Part shown: positions 5,307 through 7,076 of the stretch, in pieces
How positions within the stretch are numbered: the first letter of the stretch is position 1
How the letters are laid out: each line of letters opens with the position of its first letter
Source: Anaerolineae bacterium
GTDB lineage: Bacteria; Chloroflexota; Anaerolineae; B4-G1
Length of the DNA: 7,076 bases
Direction of reading: 5' to 3'
Assembly: GCA_030612185.1 (NCBI GenBank)
Contig: JAUWOI010000227.1
Coordinates: forward strand, 1 to 7,076
Translations under genes and position numbers: made by a program
Notes under the pieces: model-generated
The model's database searches: none
Seen by the model: only the letters and a program-made list of their open reading frames with translations
Told to the model about the DNA's origin: nothing

Positions 5307-6791
5307 TCAGTCGTAATAGTCTTCCTCCTCATACTCCCGCTCGTACTCCTGCGCCAACTCGATGTAGTAATCCCGGTTCACCCGCAGCAGTTCCAACACC
5401 TCGTCGGCCTCCCCAGCCGGCATCTGACCCGTATCCTTGAGACAGGAGTAAAACTTCTTGAGCGAGGCGATGTTCGCTTTGACCGTTCCCACCGATACCC
5501 ATGACGCCTCATGCATGAACCAGTCGCCCAGAAACTCATCCACATCCATCGTCCCGGCCTGGCCGGCTGGGCGCGGGGCCTCTACGCTTCCGCCTTCAGC
5601 AACCATGTAGACATCGGCGAAGACCCTCACGTTGTCCAGGTGTCGCCGCACCGTCTTTGTCGACAGTCCTTTGCGGGTCAACCACTGCTCGAAGGTGCGC
5701 AGAAGTTCCACGTTACGCTCACTCGCTACCTCAGCCTCCGCCTCCTCCCTCTCCTCGACGGCTGCCCAATCCTCCTCGTAGGGAACCTCGAAGCCCGGGA
5801 CAGGATAGCGCAGATGGATGTTATCTTCGCCATCGGCCATAGCCACGCTCAGCGTGGCCTCGGCCGGACGGGGGAACTCTCCGCCAGCCCGCATATACTC
5901 TTGCACGAAGGTCGGGACGGCCAGCAGCGCCGCCTCAAACCACAGTAGTTCCGACTTGCCAGGGCGGACAGGACGCCCTGATAGGGTGACCCGCAGGGGG
6001 ATCGGATAGGCCAGTTCGCCAGCCACCGGCCATTCATATTTCTCCATATCGTTGAGGTCATCGAAGGGCACATCCGTCACCTCGCAGAAAAGCAAGGAAG
6101 ACCACCTCATCTGTCCGATCAACTTATCAGGCGCTACCCCGTCATAGACCTCCCGCAGTTCGTCCGGCGAGTCGTAGGCCGCCAGGCCGTAGGTCTCGCC
6201 TCCGTGGCCCATCACGACGGCGTAACGCAGCCGGCTGTCGAGTGGGTAACGCACCTCGATGGGGCGGGAGTCGTCTATCCAGCGCCAGGGAGCCTCCCGG
6301 TAAAAGAAGGCCGCCGCCTCGAACATTCCTTTGACCAGGAAAGGGGTCACGCCGGGCGACTTCAGCAGGCCAGGGATAGGCTCCCTCCTGGTCATGAACT
6401 GCTCCATGCTCAGCAGTGCCTCTTCTATCTCGCGGAGGGTGTGCCGATACTCACAGCGGACGCCCACCTCCTGCAACCTCGGGGCCAGCGATTCAATCAG
6501 CGCCTTGTCGTCCAGATAAATGACGGCAGGACGGCGCTTCCTCCCGCTCCCCAGGGATGGACGGCGCATCGCCTTGGCGATGGTGTTCAAGACCCGGTCG
6601 GGGCTTGGCACCTCCTCGACGACATCACTGCCAACTACCTTGCCGGCGGGGGACACCGCCAGAACGACGTAAGGACGATACGGAGCCTGATTGCGAGGCG
6701 TGATCCAGGCCCGCATACGACGGACACTGCTCTCCCACACCTCATCCGTCTGACGCAGACGGTGCACTTTGGCCAATGGACCTCTTGCCAT
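5307..6791 (-). CDS. DUF6930/DUF7309-like protein with C-terminal recombinase core-binding-like domain
   Basis: The protein has 494 residues, is soluble, and has no signal peptide or membrane helix. Residues about 15-135 (EVWESSVRRM, RPYVVLAVSPAGKVVG, RPAVIYLDD) resemble DUF6930. Residues about 150-215 (EAAAFFYREAPWRWIDDSRPIEVRY split by short turns, then GETYGLAAY) resemble DUF7309. Both names rest on remembered family patterns. An acidic coiled linker lies at 338-358. Residues 360-485 (WLTRKGLSTKTVRRHLDNVRVFADVY, then TVKANIASLKKFYSCL) look like the SAM-like core-binding domain of tyrosine recombinases, but no catalytic Arg/His/Tyr domain follows; the chain ends in an acidic tail. It is therefore not an integrase. 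The ATG at 6789-6791 follows GAGGTG by 6 nt. The frame stays open upstream to 6872, but that part runs through the promoter and repeat copies. It is a single-gene unit with its own promoter and terminator. The biochemical role is unknown. Confidence 0.85.
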   Translation of the reverse strand: MARGPLAKVHRLRQTDEVWESSVRRMRAWITPRNQAPYRPYVVLAVSPAGKVVGSDVVEEVPSPDRVLNTIAKAMRRPSLGSGRKRRPAVIYLDDKALIESLAPRLQEVGVRCEYRHTLREIEEALLSMEQFMTRREPIPGLLKSPGVTPFLVKGMFEAAAFFYREAPWRWIDDSRPIEVRYPLDSRLRYAVVMGHGGETYGLAAYDSPDELREVYDGVAPDKLIGQMRWSSLLFCEVTDVPFDDLNDMEKYEWPVAGELAYPIPLRVTLSGRPVRPGKSELLWFEAALLAVPTFVQEYMRAGGEFPRPAEATLSVAMADGEDNIHLRYPVPGFEVPYEEDWAAVEEREEAEAEVASERNVELLRTFEQWLTRKGLSTKTVRRHLDNVRVFADVYMVAEGGSVEAPRPAGQAGTMDVDEFLGDWFMHEASWVSVGTVKANIASLKKFYSCLKDTGQMPAGEADEVLELLRVNRDYYIELAQEYEREYEEEDYYD

Positions 6792-6833
6792 TACTTTCAC
6801 CTCATTTCCAGTACTATGCAGTTTCCAGCCACA

Positions 6834-6862
6834 AGTATACCACCTGTCATTCTGAGGAGCAA
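6834..6862 (-). promoter_or_regulatory. Extended -10 promoter partly formed by a tandem repeat copy
   Basis: On the minus strand, TGG-TATACT (6834-6842) forms an extended -10 element. A weak -35 box TTGCTC (6857-6862) lies 17 nt upstream, inside the last copy of the 29-bp tandem repeat. Transcription would start near 6827, with a leader of about 35 nt to the ATG at 6791. The extended -10 can compensate for the poor -35. Confidence 0.6.
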
Positions 6863-6923
6863 AACAACCCACCCGTCATTCTGAGGAGCAAAGCAACCCA
6901 CCCGTCATTCTGAGGAGCAAAGC
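6846..6923. repeat. 29-bp tandem repeat, nearly three copies
   Basis: Copies begin at 6846, 6875 and 6904, exactly 29 bp apart. Each starts GTCATTCTGAGGAGCAAA and the first two continue with a CAACCCACC-type spacer. Copies one and two differ at a single A/G position plus their junction. The third keeps about 20 bp and then continues into the palindromic element. This looks like duplication of one end of that element. Confidence 0.88.
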
Positions 6924-6990
6924 GACGAAGAATCTCGCTCTCGCAGTGTCAAACAGAGATTCTTCGCTCCCTACAGTCGCTCAGAATGAC
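6904..6990. repeat. 87-bp palindromic element with GTCATTCTGAG ends
   Basis: The terminal inverted repeats are exact: GTCATTCTGAG (6904-6914) and CTCAGAATGAC (6980-6990). An inner pair, CGAAGAATCTC (6926-6936) and GAGATTCTTCG (6956-6966), is also exact over 11 bp, around a 19-nt centre. There is no coding potential. Elements with these GTCATTCTGAG/GAATCTC ends recur between genes in many bacterial phyla and behave like miniature mobile or palindromic repeats. No transposase lies in the window. Confidence 0.85.
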
Positions 6991-7022
6991 AAACCCTGCT
7001 CCCCTCCTCGGTGGAGGTATCC

Positions 7023-7076
7023 CGTGTCCTCTTGTCCCCGTATCTCCTTGTCCCCCTGTCCCCTTGTCCCCCTATC
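7023..7076. repeat. Octamer-periodic C-rich tract (CTTGTCCC units) running off the window
   Basis: Consecutive 8-bp units can be read without slippage: CGTGTCCT, CTTGTCCC, CGTATCTC, CTTGTCCC, CCTGTCCC, CTTGTCCC and a partial CCTATC at the edge. The period is exact while the sequence varies. The tract continues beyond the window, so its length is unknown. No gene overlaps it. The bases at 6991-7022, between this tract and the palindromic element, show nothing I can name. Confidence 0.82.

Noticed and set aside
5307..5720. Site-specific integrase / mobile element marker
   Set aside because: Only a core-binding-like region is present; the catalytic domain with Arg, His and Tyr is absent and no attachment sites are visible.
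6792..6872. N-terminal extension of the 494-residue protein to a GTG at 6872
   Set aside because: The extension crosses the extended -10 promoter and repeat copies and has no good ribosome binding site; the ATG at 6791 has GAGGTG 6 nt upstream.
6204..6884. Plus-strand open frame of 226 codons
   Set aside because: It is antisense to the 494-residue protein and ends in the repeat region; it has no family pattern and is explained by high GC.
6846..6990. CRISPR array
   Set aside because: The 29-bp units are directly adjacent with no unique spacers, the third copy runs into a palindrome, and no cas genes are present.

Overview
The window looks like a chromosomal segment of a moderately GC-rich bacterium. 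The gene set (archease-RtcB pair, PadR regulator with a HAAS-type membrane protein, a DUF6930/DUF7309-like protein) and several intergenic repeat types would suit the Chloroflexota (Anaerolineae and relatives). That placement is inference from gene style; there is no rRNA or other firm taxonomic marker. All seven supported genes lie on the minus strand, so transcription runs from high to low coordinates. No tRNA, rRNA, transposase or CRISPR array is visible.

Right edge (about 6800-7076): a gene-free stretch packed with repeats. It holds an octamer-periodic C-rich tract, an 87-bp palindromic element, and a 29-bp tandem repeat whose last copy runs into the promoter of the next gene. Positions 5307-6791 encode a 494-residue protein with DUF6930/DUF7309-like regions and a C-terminal domain resembling the core-binding domain of tyrosine recombinases, but without a recombinase catalytic domain. 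A strong hairpin at 5248-5271 closes this unit.

Centre (3335-5206): a two-gene RNA-repair operon. Archease comes first and rtcB follows 12 nt later, with the rtcB ribosome binding site overlapping the archease stop codon. RtcB ligates RNA 2',3'-cyclic phosphate or 3'-phosphate ends to 5'-OH ends; archease stimulates its guanylylation. Metal-binding and guanylylated residues are intact in both. A hairpin at 3185-3216 and a palindromic repeat lie downstream.

Left (1-3160): a near-consensus sigma-70 promoter (TTGACA, 17-nt spacer, TATACT) drives a PadR-family regulator, then an eight-helix membrane protein, then a small HAAS-type membrane protein. The two membrane proteins share an FPRWxY motif. 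After a repeat-bearing gap come two more membrane protein genes 7 nt apart: a multi-pass protein and a single-pass, Pro/Glu-rich protein cut by the window edge. The cluster looks like a PadR-controlled set of membrane proteins of unknown function.

For several genes the longest open frame starts too early. Shine-Dalgarno positions support internal starts at 1172, 1850, 2681, 3088 and 6791, and these are used here. I see no clear new defence or mobile system. The most interesting items are the repeat architecture, the domain combination in the 494-residue protein and the shared motif in the PadR-linked membrane proteins.
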